DNA of 8,757 bases, taken from assembly GCA_021801305.1 (NCBI GenBank), contig JAJYYD010000141.1, positions 1,722-10,478 on the forward strand, read 5' to 3'. This document shows positions 1 through 6,510 of this stretch, piece after piece. Position 1 is the first letter of the stretch, and each line of letters opens with the position of its first letter. Position numbers and translations under genes: made by a program. The notes beneath the pieces are model-generated. The model was not told the origin of the DNA. It did not search any database and saw nothing but the letters and a program-made list of their open reading frames with translations. The stretch is from Thermoplasmata archaeon (lineage in GTDB: Archaea; Thermoplasmatota; Thermoplasmata; Thermoplasmatales; Thermoplasmataceae).

Positions 1-1196
1 GCGGATCCGGCTATCTGCCCTATTCCAAGAAATGAGTTGTAGAGCCCGATGGATTTCCCCCTGTTTTCCGGAAGAGCCAGTTTTGAGATTGACGTTACCC
101 ATGCTATGCTTATGAAGCTCCAGAAAAATCCCATGAAACCGTAAATGAATATTGAGATATAGAGGAGTGGACCAACTGGAAGTATCATAAAGGTAAGTAA
201 TGAAGCAACTGATATTATGGCTATCCTGGACAGAAGAGAGAAAGATATTGTCTTTCTGAGTCCCAGAACCCTTACTGAAGCCCCTGCCATCTTGAACGCT
301 ATAGCTGAAAATACGTTGTTCAGCAGATACATTATGAATATGTCAGTTTCCGAAGCCCCCATCTTGTCTATTATGTAGACCGGAAAAGGAACGAAAAAGA
401 GCTGGAAACCAAACATAAGCAGGCAAGTGAGAAGGATGTAGTTCCTTGTTCTCGGAAGAAGCGGCTTCCCTTTCTTCATGTTCCTGAACTTGAATATGTG
501 TATCACGCCTGTTGGAAAATACCTCAGCCTTTCAACCATCCTGAAAGAATATATATTGTTCAGCCTGGATCTTCTGAGTCTTCTGATGGATTCTGGAAGC
601 ACCACAAGAGCTGTTATTCCGGCCGACAGATAGACGAAAGCCGAGATTACATAAAGGAGAGGCAGGATAATCATTGTGAAAGAGGCAAAAATTGTTATTA
701 TGATCGTACCGGCGAGAAGCCCTGCGACCAGTCCTATGTAAGAGACCGTGTTAAATCTGGCCATAACGGTAGGCCATTCCCTCTCCTCCGTATTCTCCAG
801 GATCAGGAGAGTCGAAACTGGTGTAGAGGCCATTGCAACAACCTGGAAAACCACCAGCATTCCGACATAAGTCCACAGCATATGCGCAAATATCACCAGC
901 AGAAGTGCGAAAAAGGATCCAATGAAGCCTATAACTATGAAAATCTTCCTTTTTCCAAGTGAATCTGAAAGATTCCCCCAGAAAATAAGTGCCGGAACAG
1001 ATGCAGCTGATGATATGGAAGATGCAATTCCCACAAATTCTACATTTGAGTGAAGGTATATTACGACAAAAAGAGGAATTAATGGTGATGTCAAGCCTCC
1101 GGAGACATTTGAAAGGAGATAGCTCATAAACCATAAATACTTGGATTTAGGCTTCTTCACTACCCCTGCGTTGACGTTCCCAATGGAGTTTTCCAT
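1..1196 (-). CDS. MFS transporter, C-terminus cut off by the window edge
   Basis: This is a membrane transporter of the major facilitator superfamily; the substrate cannot be told. The reading frame is open for 398 codons from ATG 1196 to the left edge, so the last one or two membrane helices are missing. The N-terminus is a short polar tail (residues 1-20), followed by hydrophobic helices. The loop after helix 2 carries the MFS signature (residues 73-84, WGNLSDSLGKRK, close to the GxLsDrxGRRk consensus). A long basic central loop (about 210-250, several RRLRRSR/KFRNMKKGK-like stretches) divides the two halves. The visible end, PENRGKSIGLYNSFLGIG, resembles helix 11 of the family. The start is supported by GGTGA (1210-1206) 9 nt upstream. 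It lies downstream of the formate dehydrogenase operon on the same strand, with its own likely promoter. It does not resemble FocA-type formate channels (which are not MFS) or ABC molybdate transporters, so a link to formate is unproven. Family assignment is firm; function is open. Confidence 0.9.
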   Translation of the reverse strand, partial: MENSIGNVNAGVVKKPKSKYLWFMSYLLSNVSGGLTSPLIPLFVVIYLHSNVEFVGIASSISSAASVPALIFWGNLSDSLGKRKIFIVIGFIGSFFALLLVIFAHMLWTYVGMLVVFQVVAMASTPVSTLLILENTEEREWPTVMARFNTVSYIGLVAGLLAGTIIITIFASFTMIILPLLYVISAFVYLSAGITALVVLPESIRRLRRSRLNNIYSFRMVERLRYFPTGVIHIFKFRNMKKGKPLLPRTRNYILLTCLLMFGFQLFFVPFPVYIIDKMGASETDIFIMYLLNNVFSAIAFKMAGASVRVLGLRKTISFSLLSRIAIISVASLLTFMILPVGPLLYISIFIYGFMGFFWSFISIAWVTSISKLALPENRGKSIGLYNSFLGIGQIAGS

Positions 1197-1235
1197 AAAG
1201 CTAATTCACCGGATTTTCGAGCAATGTCAGACAAC

Positions 1236-1245
1236 CTATTTAATT
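1236..1245 (-). promoter_or_regulatory. Possible TATA box for the MFS gene
   Basis: On the minus strand an AATTAAATAG element lies about 40-50 bases upstream of the start codon at 1196. Initiation about 25 bases downstream would give a leader of some 20 bases that still includes the GGTGA site at 1210-1206. This is a consensus-based inference; AT-rich matches are common here. Confidence 0.35.
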
Positions 1246-1318
1246 TTCTTTATGTTGAGGTTAATTCCGGAAAAATTTTGGAGAGTAAACAACCCATCCA
1301 CATGGTTCTCTGAATTGA

Positions 1319-1678
1319 TCACGAGGTTTTTTTCTCCCCATTCTTTGGTTTGTTTCCACGCACATGGTTATAGTACAGGCGACCCATCGCGGAACTGAAG
1401 TAATAACCGATCAGTATCAGAACAAGATAAACGAAGATATTCAATGAAATTATCTGTGCAATGGCGAACAGGGATGCATAGTATGCCCCAAGAACACCTA
1501 TGACAACATAAGTTGACTTCTTTCTCAGGTTTATCTCTTCCCTGGTTTCCGGATTTTCCTTATTCACCTGGTCTGATTCAACGTAACCGAGGCCCCAGCA
1601 TTTTTCACATACGTCAAGCCGGTCTTCCTTGTCTTTGACCCAACCTGTACCTCCGCAGGAATCACATATCATCCTCAT
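1319..1678 (-). CDS. Small membrane protein with a DnaJ-type cysteine-rich N-terminus
   Basis: A 119-residue protein of unknown function. Residues 5-12 (CDSCGGTG) and 24-31 (CEKCWGLG) are two CxxCxGxG-type repeats, the zinc-binding unit of the DnaJ central domain; two repeats are enough for one zinc site. A charged linker (about 34-54) is followed by two hydrophobic stretches, about 57-77 and 79-97, likely a membrane hairpin, and then a basic tail (GRLYYNHVRGNKPKNGEKK). There is no J domain, so it is not DnaJ itself. It probably exposes the zinc domain and the tail on the same, cytoplasmic, side (positive-inside inference). The start ATG 1678 has GGTGA at 1689-1685, 6 nt away. The gene lies 177 nt after fdhD on the same strand, probably under its own promoter. 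Possible roles are membrane-linked folding or assembly help; nothing in the sequence decides this. Confidence 0.8.
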   Translation of the reverse strand: MRMICDSCGGTGWVKDKEDRLDVCEKCWGLGYVESDQVNKENPETREEINLRKKSTYVVIGVLGAYYASLFAIAQIISLNIFVYLVLILIGYYFSSAMGRLYYNHVRGNKPKNGEKKTS

Positions 1679-1723
1679 GTTACCTCACCTTTTTATCAAT
1701 GCCAATTAAATATCTAAACTATT

Positions 1724-1738
1724 CGAATTTATTCTATA
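1724..1738 (-). promoter_or_regulatory. Possible TATA region for the zinc/membrane protein gene
   Basis: The minus strand reads ATATAGAATAAATTC here, about 46-60 bases upstream of ATG 1678. Initiation about 25 bases downstream would leave a short leader that keeps the GGTGA site. A second AT-rich match (GATATTTAATT, about 1704-1714) is closer to consensus, but transcription from it would begin at or after the ribosome site, so it fits less well. Confidence 0.25.
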
Positions 1739-1741
1739 TGG

Positions 1742-1747
1742 AAAAAA
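1742..1747 (-). terminator. T-tract, candidate terminator of the formate dehydrogenase operon
   Basis: The minus strand has a run of six T residues about 110 bases after the fdhD stop and before the next gene. Archaeal termination relies on such U-rich tracts without a required hairpin. It is the longest T-run in this gap. No experimental support is available. Confidence 0.35.
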
Positions 1748-1804
1748 TTGTTATAGGAAAATTCCACGTTTTCAGGCGTTCCTGACAGTGGTGACATAGC
1801 TGGA

Positions 1805-1838
1805 ATCATGGATGAACTCCCTTTTCCAGATCCATGAT
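1805..1838 (-). repeat. 9-bp inverted repeat in the fdhD 3' untranslated region
   Basis: ATCATGGAT (1805-1813) and ATCCATGAT (1830-1838) are perfect inverted copies separated by 16 bases, 18 bases past the fdhD stop. The transcript could fold into a 9-bp stem, which might protect or process the mRNA end. A CATGAT direct repeat overlaps the right arm. No U-tract follows immediately, so it is not a bacterial-style terminator. Confidence 0.4.
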
Positions 1839-1855
1839 GGCCATGATCTCCCGGA

Positions 1856-2704
1856 TTATTTTCCGGAAATTCCCGTTCCATGAGAATAGATATTGAATCT
1901 GTTCTCCCGCACAAAGCAAATGAGTGTGATTCCGAAAGTTTCCGCAGTTTCCACGGCAAGGCTTGAGGGTGCTGAAACTGAGCTTACCACTGGAATACCA
2001 GCTATGGCGGCTTTCTGGACTATCTCAAATCCTGCCCTTCCGCTTATCTGTAATATTTTCCCATCCCCCAGGGTGCCATCGAGGAAAGATTTTCCAATGA
2101 CCTTGTCCACTGCGTTATGTCTTCCAACATCCTCTGCTGAGACGATCATTGTCCCAGACAAGTTAAAAAGGGCCGCCCCGTGTATGCCTCCAGTTTCTGA
2201 GAACATTTTCTGGCTTGAATGCATCTTGCCGGGAAGAGAAAGAATGATGTCAGGACTTATTGAATTGAATGAGTGCTGAATTCTGGCTCCCTTGACAAAA
2301 ACCTGGTCCAGACTTGTTTTGCCGCATAGCCCGCAGCTTGAATATGAGGGAAAATACCTTTCACCATCCGAACCGGAAAATGGGCTGTTAAGCCATACTT
2401 CAAGTATGTTTGATTCGATTTTTTTGAACTTTTCAGTCCCGAAATCGGACTGGCCCTTAATTATTCCTTCCGTAAGTAAAAGTCCTGCAGCAAGGGATTC
2501 ATCATCTCCTGGAGTCCTCATTGTAACCGCGAACCTGGAACATTTTCCTGATCTGCCATTGCATATCCTTATTTCAAGCGGTTCTTCTACAGCTATGGAA
2601 TCCTCTGATTCAGTAAATACACCCTCCGCGAATTTTGTTATGGCAGTCTTGCCAGTTCCAGGCACGATGGAACCGGCTGAAGTATTATTTTTCATCCTTG
2701 CCAT
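1856..2704 (-). CDS. fdhD: Formate dehydrogenase accessory sulfurtransferase FdhD
   Basis: FdhD takes sulfur from a cysteine desulfurase and passes it to the bis-MGD cofactor of formate dehydrogenase, creating the sulfido ligand needed for activity; it acts in the cytoplasm. The 282-residue protein has the family's typical length and motif order: EEPLEIRI (40-47), MRTPGDDESLAAGLLLTEG (62-80), the sulfur-carrying CxxC loop SSCGLCG with Cys124 and Cys127, TGGIHGAA (171-178), AEDVGRHNAVDK (190-201), then SGRAGFEIVQKAAIAGIP and the SAPSSLAVETAE segment near the end. No key residue is missing. ATG 2704 lies 20 nt inside the end of the DUF1641 gene, with no clear ribosome site, so translation is probably coupled. 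An in-frame ATG at 2695 is an alternative; a stop upstream in frame excludes longer forms. Position as third gene of the operon fits dedicated maturation of the enzyme encoded two genes upstream. Confidence 0.96.
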   Translation of the reverse strand: MARMKNNTSAGSIVPGTGKTAITKFAEGVFTESEDSIAVEEPLEIRICNGRSGKCSRFAVTMRTPGDDESLAAGLLLTEGIIKGQSDFGTEKFKKIESNILEVWLNSPFSGSDGERYFPSYSSCGLCGKTSLDQVFVKGARIQHSFNSISPDIILSLPGKMHSSQKMFSETGGIHGAALFNLSGTMIVSAEDVGRHNAVDKVIGKSFLDGTLGDGKILQISGRAGFEIVQKAAIAGIPVVSSVSAPSSLAVETAETFGITLICFVRENRFNIYSHGTGISGK

Positions 2705-3098
2705 GGGGGGCCAGCGCTGAAAGCAGGTTCAGGGCAACTTTCACTCCCGTGTTTACTTCTGGATCCTTCATTATCCTCAGGAGCCCCATCACCCCTGTGA
2801 CATTCCTGTCTGTATCCGGGATCTCCCTTATCTTCAATGCGGTTCTGTCAAGTGTTGCTGAAAGCCAGCTGGAATCAATACTGGACAGAAATTTGTAGAT
2901 ACTTCCCAGGTTGTTCAACAGGTTCTGGTTTTTCTCCGTCTGCATTATTTCAGTAAGTACAGAGAATACTGATTCCCTGTGTTCCATAAGTGACCTTACG
3001 AATAACATTGTTGATTCGTATTCGCCTTCATTGACCGCATCTTTCGAATCAGACGAAGTTTCTTCTTTTACAGGATTGTAGCTTAACTGCTTACCCAT
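2685..3098 (-). CDS. DUF1641 protein, probable ForE-type partner of the formate dehydrogenase
   Basis: The 137-residue soluble, mostly helical protein ends with the DUF1641 hallmark, GVMGLLRIMKDPEVNTGVKV and the following LNLLSAL (about 102-129), resembling the LLkaLrDPEVqrgl motif of that family. From family knowledge, DUF1641 proteins (YrhD and YjgD in Bacillus subtilis) sit beside formate dehydrogenase-like catalytic subunits. They have been described as the ForE subunit of ForCE complexes, needed for menaquinone reduction. Residues 1-30 are polar and variable; no membrane helix or cysteine ligand set is visible. I place the start at ATG 3098 because GGAGGA (3112-3107) lies 8 nt upstream; a TTG at 3116 would add six residues but overlaps this ribosome site. 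The gap after the catalytic gene is 4 nt, and the end overlaps fdhD by 20 nt. The Bacillus proteins are somewhat longer. The family call is firm; the quinone role is carried over from Bacillus. Confidence 0.88.
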   Translation of the reverse strand: MGKQLSYNPVKEETSSDSKDAVNEGEYESTMLFVRSLMEHRESVFSVLTEIMQTEKNQNLLNNLGSIYKFLSSIDSSWLSATLDRTALKIREIPDTDRNVTGVMGLLRIMKDPEVNTGVKVALNLLSALAPHGKDEK

Positions 3099-3102
3099 TC
3101 TC

Positions 3103-6045
3103 TCAGTCCTCCACAATTTTTTTATAATCCTCTCTTTCCCATTTCTTCTCCACCATTACCCCGTCCTGTGGTTTCGGGTGCCCAAATCGCGGGTTAGTCC
3201 TGGGAAGAGGTGATCCTGTCTTCCTGTCCTTTAGTTTTTCAATCTTTACTGAAAGATCCTTGTATGAGGGAGTATGTGAATCCGGATCCATATTTCTTCC
3301 CGTAAGCAGGTTAAGAGCCGCATCCCCAGTGGCATTCATAGGCATGTAAAGTTCCTTTCCTGACACCCTGTCCGTAACAAGAACCCTGTTCTTTACTGAA
3401 CCATATTTGGAGGTTATTCTCACGTTGTCCCCTGTTTCAATACCCCTCTCTTTAGCAAGTTCCGGTGAGACCTCCAGGAAAGATGTGGGAACCTTCTGGG
3501 AAATACCAATGCTCTTGTATGTTTCATTACCCTCATGGAAGTGCTCCAGCAGCCTGCCGTTGTTTAGGTGAAGGTCAAATTCTGCATCCACTGAAACCAT
3601 GGGCCTCCATTCAAGTGGATAAAGGAAGGCTTTACCATCAGGGAAATGGAACTCCTTAAGGTAAAGTGTCGGTGTATCTGTTCCGTCTTCGTTCATTGGC
3701 CACTGGAGAGACTTGAAACCCTCAAGCCTTTCATATGAGACATGCTGGAACATGGGTGCAAGTGATGCGGCTTCTTCCATAATCTCAGATGGATGCTTAT
3801 AGTTCCAGTCGAAGCCAATGAACCTGGCAATATCCTGGACAACCTCCCAGTCCGGCCTGCTTCCCTCCGCAGGGTCGAACACTTTGTAAAGCCTCTGAAT
3901 CCTTCTTTCCGTGTTGTCAAAAGTTCCTTCCTTTTCCAGGCTCGCCGCTGCCGGAAGAACGACATCAGCATAGCTGGCTGTCTCGGAGAAGAATAGATCC
4001 TCTACAACAAGAAAATCCAGTTCCTCAAGCCTCTCCCTGATGAAGTTGGAATCAGATCCAGTGGCAACAAGCTCTTCCCCTATGACATACATCCCCCTGA
4101 TCTTTCCGTTCTCAACAGCTTCCAGGCAGGTATTGTTGTCGAAGCCGGGTTTTGATGGAAGACTTGTGTTCCATGCCTTCTCGAACTTTTTCCTTATGAA
4201 ATCATCGTCTACCTTCTGATAGCCCGGGAAAAATGCATTCATTGCGCCGAAGTCACTTGCTCCCTGTACATTATTATGCCCCCTGAGCGGATATGAACCA
4301 CAACCCGGCTTGCCGTAATTCCCAGTAACAAGCAACAGGTTTGATATTGCTGTTGACGTGTCACTCCCGAAGTCCTGCTGGGTTACTCCCATTGCCCACA
4401 GTACGGACATTGTTGGTGACTGGTGTATGGTCTCTGCAACCTTCATGAGTACATCCTTTCCTATTCCGGTTGTTTTTTCAGCAAATTCCATTGTGAATCT
4501 GTCGAGACTCTTGTAATACGCCTCAAAATTGTTAACCCTCTTTTCAATGAATTTGCTGTCATGCCATTTCTGGTCTATGATATATTTGGTGATGGCAGAA
4601 AGCCAAACCATGTCTGTTCCCGGTACAGGATGCATGAAGATATCTGCCCGGTTTGCCATTTCATGCTTCCTGAGGTCTGCAACAATTAGTTTCTGCCCGT
4701 TCATCTTGTGGGCCCTCTTCACCCTGGTGGCAAGGACCGGATGCGATTCTGCAGTGTTGGAACCGACAATAAGTATGAGTTTGGATTCGTAGATATCCTT
4801 TATGGATCCTGAATCCCCTCCATATCCGACTGTTCTCCACAATCCCGTCGTGGCCGGGGCCTGGCAGAATCTTGAGCTGTTGTCAACATTGTTGGTCTGG
4901 AATATCTGCCTGGCCATCTTCTGGACCAGGTAGCTTTCCTCATTTGTTCCCTTTGATGATGCTATGAACATAAGGGAATCCCCGCCGTATTTTTCCTTTA
5001 AATCAACCAATCTGGAAGCAACCGTGGATATGGCCTCATCCCATTTAGCCTTCCTGAATTTTCCATTCTCCCTTATGAGAGGGGTAGTGAGTCTCTCGTT
5101 GCTGTTCACGAAATCCCAGCCGAATTTTCCCTTTATGCATGTTGATATTCCGTTTGCAGGAGACTCTGGCGAGGGCTGAACCTTCAGTATCTTTCTGCCT
5201 TTTGTCCACATTTCGAAAGAGCAGCCAACACCGCAGAACGTGCATACCGTCTTTGTCTTCCTGATCTGCGACTCCCTCAATTTTGATTCTATGTTACTTA
5301 TGCCCATGACCGGCCCCATTCCAAGGAATGGCTCGAGGGATTTAACCGATTTTACCATTAGCTGTTTTGTGCTGTCAGAAAAGGATGTGAAGAATCCAGC
5401 CTCTCCCAGCATGGGCTTCTCCATAAGCGCATTTACCGGGCAGACCGTTACGCAGTGTCCGCAAGATACACATGATGAATCATTTACCGGTACATCGTTA
5501 TCCCAGATGACTCTTGGAACTTCCCTGTTCCAGTCTATTGAAAGCGTCTCGTTAACCTGCACATCCTGGCATGCCTCCACACACCTCCCGCACAGGATGC
5601 ACTGGTTTGGATCATACCTGTAGAACGGGTTTGTGGCATCAACCTTGTATGGCTTTTCCGTAAACGGATATTTCTGCTGTTCCATCTTGAGTGAAAGCAC
5701 TGTATTGTGCAGATCGCAGTCCTCATTGTTGTTCTCGCATATGGTGCAGTAAAGATCATGATTTTTCAGTATCCTGTCCGTAGCCTCAATCTGCGCTTCC
5801 TTTGCCCTCCTGGAATCCGTGATTACCTTCATTCCATCTGCAGGTTTCAGTGAACATGATCTTACAAGCTTCCCATCCATTTCCACAATGCAGACATCGC
5901 ATGTCTCTATTGGCCCCAGGTTCTCCTGGTAACATACATGTGGCACTTTGATATTGTTCAGTTCCAGAAACTTCAGAAAATTAAAATCTCTGCCGATCAT
6001 GTAGTCTTTTCCGTCTATATTTACATTAACATTATCATCAACCAT
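3103..6045 (-). CDS. fdhF: Molybdopterin formate dehydrogenase catalytic subunit with Cys-Gln active site (ForC/YrhE type)
   Basis: A 980-residue cytoplasmic oxidoreductase expected to oxidise formate to CO2 at a Mo- or W-bis-MGD site. Domains in order: a [2Fe-2S] ferredoxin domain (about 4-78; Cys38, 49, 52, 64); a NuoG-like His(Cys)3 [4Fe-4S] site (His96, Cys100, 103, 110); two [4Fe-4S] ferredoxin motifs (Cys149/152/155/159 and 192/195/198/202); then the molybdopterin domain with its own [4Fe-4S] motif (Cys268/271/275/303), Lys305 in CIKGKFGWDF, the active-site loop SSRFCQAPATTGL (Cys394-Gln395), Arg588 in LRGHNNVQGASDFG, and a C-terminal dinucleotide-binding domain (about 855-950). The cysteine codon is TGC, so no selenocysteine is used. 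The usual histidine after the cysteine is replaced by glutamine, as reported for B. subtilis ForC. I start at ATG 6045 because AGGTGG (6059-6054) lies 8 nt upstream; the GTG at 6057 falls inside that ribosome site. It heads the operon with a DUF1641 gene and fdhD. No FdhB, cytochrome b, hydrogenase or NAD/F420 subunit is nearby. Confidence 0.95.
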   Translation of the reverse strand: MVDDNVNVNIDGKDYMIGRDFNFLKFLELNNIKVPHVCYQENLGPIETCDVCIVEMDGKLVRSCSLKPADGMKVITDSRRAKEAQIEATDRILKNHDLYCTICENNNEDCDLHNTVLSLKMEQQKYPFTEKPYKVDATNPFYRYDPNQCILCGRCVEACQDVQVNETLSIDWNREVPRVIWDNDVPVNDSSCVSCGHCVTVCPVNALMEKPMLGEAGFFTSFSDSTKQLMVKSVKSLEPFLGMGPVMGISNIESKLRESQIRKTKTVCTFCGVGCSFEMWTKGRKILKVQPSPESPANGISTCIKGKFGWDFVNSNERLTTPLIRENGKFRKAKWDEAISTVASRLVDLKEKYGGDSLMFIASSKGTNEESYLVQKMARQIFQTNNVDNSSRFCQAPATTGLWRTVGYGGDSGSIKDIYESKLILIVGSNTAESHPVLATRVKRAHKMNGQKLIVADLRKHEMANRADIFMHPVPGTDMVWLSAITKYIIDQKWHDSKFIEKRVNNFEAYYKSLDRFTMEFAEKTTGIGKDVLMKVAETIHQSPTMSVLWAMGVTQQDFGSDTSTAISNLLLVTGNYGKPGCGSYPLRGHNNVQGASDFGAMNAFFPGYQKVDDDFIRKKFEKAWNTSLPSKPGFDNNTCLEAVENGKIRGMYVIGEELVATGSDSNFIRERLEELDFLVVEDLFFSETASYADVVLPAAASLEKEGTFDNTERRIQRLYKVFDPAEGSRPDWEVVQDIARFIGFDWNYKHPSEIMEEAASLAPMFQHVSYERLEGFKSLQWPMNEDGTDTPTLYLKEFHFPDGKAFLYPLEWRPMVSVDAEFDLHLNNGRLLEHFHEGNETYKSIGISQKVPTSFLEVSPELAKERGIETGDNVRITSKYGSVKNRVLVTDRVSGKELYMPMNATGDAALNLLTGRNMDPDSHTPSYKDLSVKIEKLKDRKTGSPLPRTNPRFGHPKPQDGVMVEKKWEREDYKKIVED

Positions 6046-6062
6046 AGAAATAACCACCTTTT

Positions 6063-6097
6063 TTGAAAGTTTTCAAGTGCCTGCACCGGGCAGCTTG
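6063..6097 (-). promoter_or_regulatory. Leader of the formate dehydrogenase mRNA with two exclusive stem-loops
   Basis: Read on the minus strand, the predicted leader contains CAAGCTGC (6097-6090) pairing with GCAG (6084-6081) and CTTG (6077-6074), that is an 8-bp stem with a 3-nt bulge and a 5-nt loop. The next arms, TTGAA and TTCAA (6076-6063), can form a weaker hairpin ending 3 nt before the AGGTGG ribosome site. Both use the bases TTG at 6076-6074, so they cannot coexist. The pairing is seen directly; a regulatory role is inferred. Confidence 0.35.
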
Positions 6098-6122
6098 TTG
6101 TTAATAATTCAGTTGATTTTCA

Positions 6123-6130
6123 TATTTATA
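6123..6130 (-). promoter_or_regulatory. TATA box of the formate dehydrogenase operon
   Basis: The minus strand has TATAAATA, a full match to the archaeal box A core, preceded by a purine-rich TAAAG that could serve as BRE. Initiation about 25 bases downstream falls near 6100, giving a leader of about 55 nt with the AGGTGG site at its end. It is the best promoter match in the window. Confidence 0.65.
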
Positions 6131-6451
6131 CTTTACATAATGCACTGAGATAGTTATATCAAGTAATGTGAATAATTAACTTATGCATCATTTCCTGTTG
6201 GAAACATGAGATAAATAAATTTCAGGGCATTTGTGGCAATGTTCACGCATGACTGTGCTATCCCATAATACCTGGAGAAAAGGAAAAGACTGTTACCAAA
6301 TCATGGTCCTAAAGTTAGTGAAAGGAAATAGGGCATAGACATGCCAGATATCCTTGAGATAATCCGAAATAAAAAGGGAAAGCAAATTGCTCAGGCATGT
6401 TGAATCATTCCATGTCTGTTCTCCTGGTACCCGGAGGATTTGAAATAATGT

Positions 6452-6459
6452 TTTAATAT
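6452..6459 (+). promoter_or_regulatory. Probable TATA box for mobA
   Basis: TTTAATAT in a TTTTAATATTTACA context lies about 52-59 bases before ATG 6511. Initiation about 25 bases downstream, near 6482, gives a leader of roughly 28 nt. The match is good but imperfect. Confidence 0.45.
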
Positions 6460-6510
6460 TTACATGGCTGGCTGAAAACCATAAAAGGGGCGATGAGATT
6501 CTCGTGAGGA

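Larger units (their letters stand above)
6058..6510. other. Divergent intergenic region between the formate dehydrogenase operon and mobA
   Basis: About 450 bases without a convincing gene. The left part holds the operon's leader and TATA box. A hairpin-capable TTTCC-TGTT-GGAAA lies at 6191-6204, where flanking TCAT/ATGA pairing is possible with bulges, followed by an AT-rich ATAAATAAAT (6211-6220) that looks TATA-like on the plus strand. The right part holds the likely mobA promoter. Between them (about 6230-6440) I see only stop-rich sequence and a 20-codon ORF at 6341-6403 with no recognisable product. A regulator site or small RNA is possible but not shown. The size is large compared with other gaps in this compact region. 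Confidence 0.6.

Noticed and set aside
498..962. Plus-strand open frame of 154 codons
   Set aside because: It lies antisense to the continuous MFS transporter frame, is rich in His, Cys, Arg and Asn, has no recognisable motif, and has no ribosome site.
751..1134. Minus-strand 127-codon frame inside the transporter
   Set aside because: It is another frame of the same strand as the MFS gene, Cys-rich and low in protein-like character, whereas the MFS frame carries the family motif and membrane helices.
1729..1959. 76-codon minus-strand frame overlapping the end of fdhD, with a DHGHHGSGKGSSS stretch
   Set aside because: Almost half lies inside fdhD in another frame, neither start has a ribosome site, and no motif is recognisable. 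An internal start at 1881 would give a 50-residue His/Gly/Ser-rich product, but nothing supports it.
1893..2720. Two adjoining plus-strand frames opposite fdhD
   Set aside because: They are antisense shadows of fdhD, whose family motifs are intact on the minus strand.
4864..4866. Possible selenocysteine in the formate dehydrogenase
   Set aside because: The codon is TGC (Cys), no in-frame TGA interrupts the gene, and no SECIS-like element is needed.
5240..5623. Plus-strand 127-codon frame opposite the iron-sulfur part of the formate dehydrogenase
   Set aside because: It mirrors the cysteine-rich ferredoxin motifs on the other strand and has no motifs of its own.
6046..6130. Bacterial Moco riboswitch in the leader
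   Set aside because: The leader is only about 55 nt and lacks the large multi-stem architecture of that RNA class, which is also not known to me from archaea.
6341..6403. 20-codon plus-strand ORF (MPDILEIIRNKKGKQ...) in the divergent region
   Set aside because: It is too short to judge, has no proper ribosome site and no family resemblance; kept only as part of the unexplained region.
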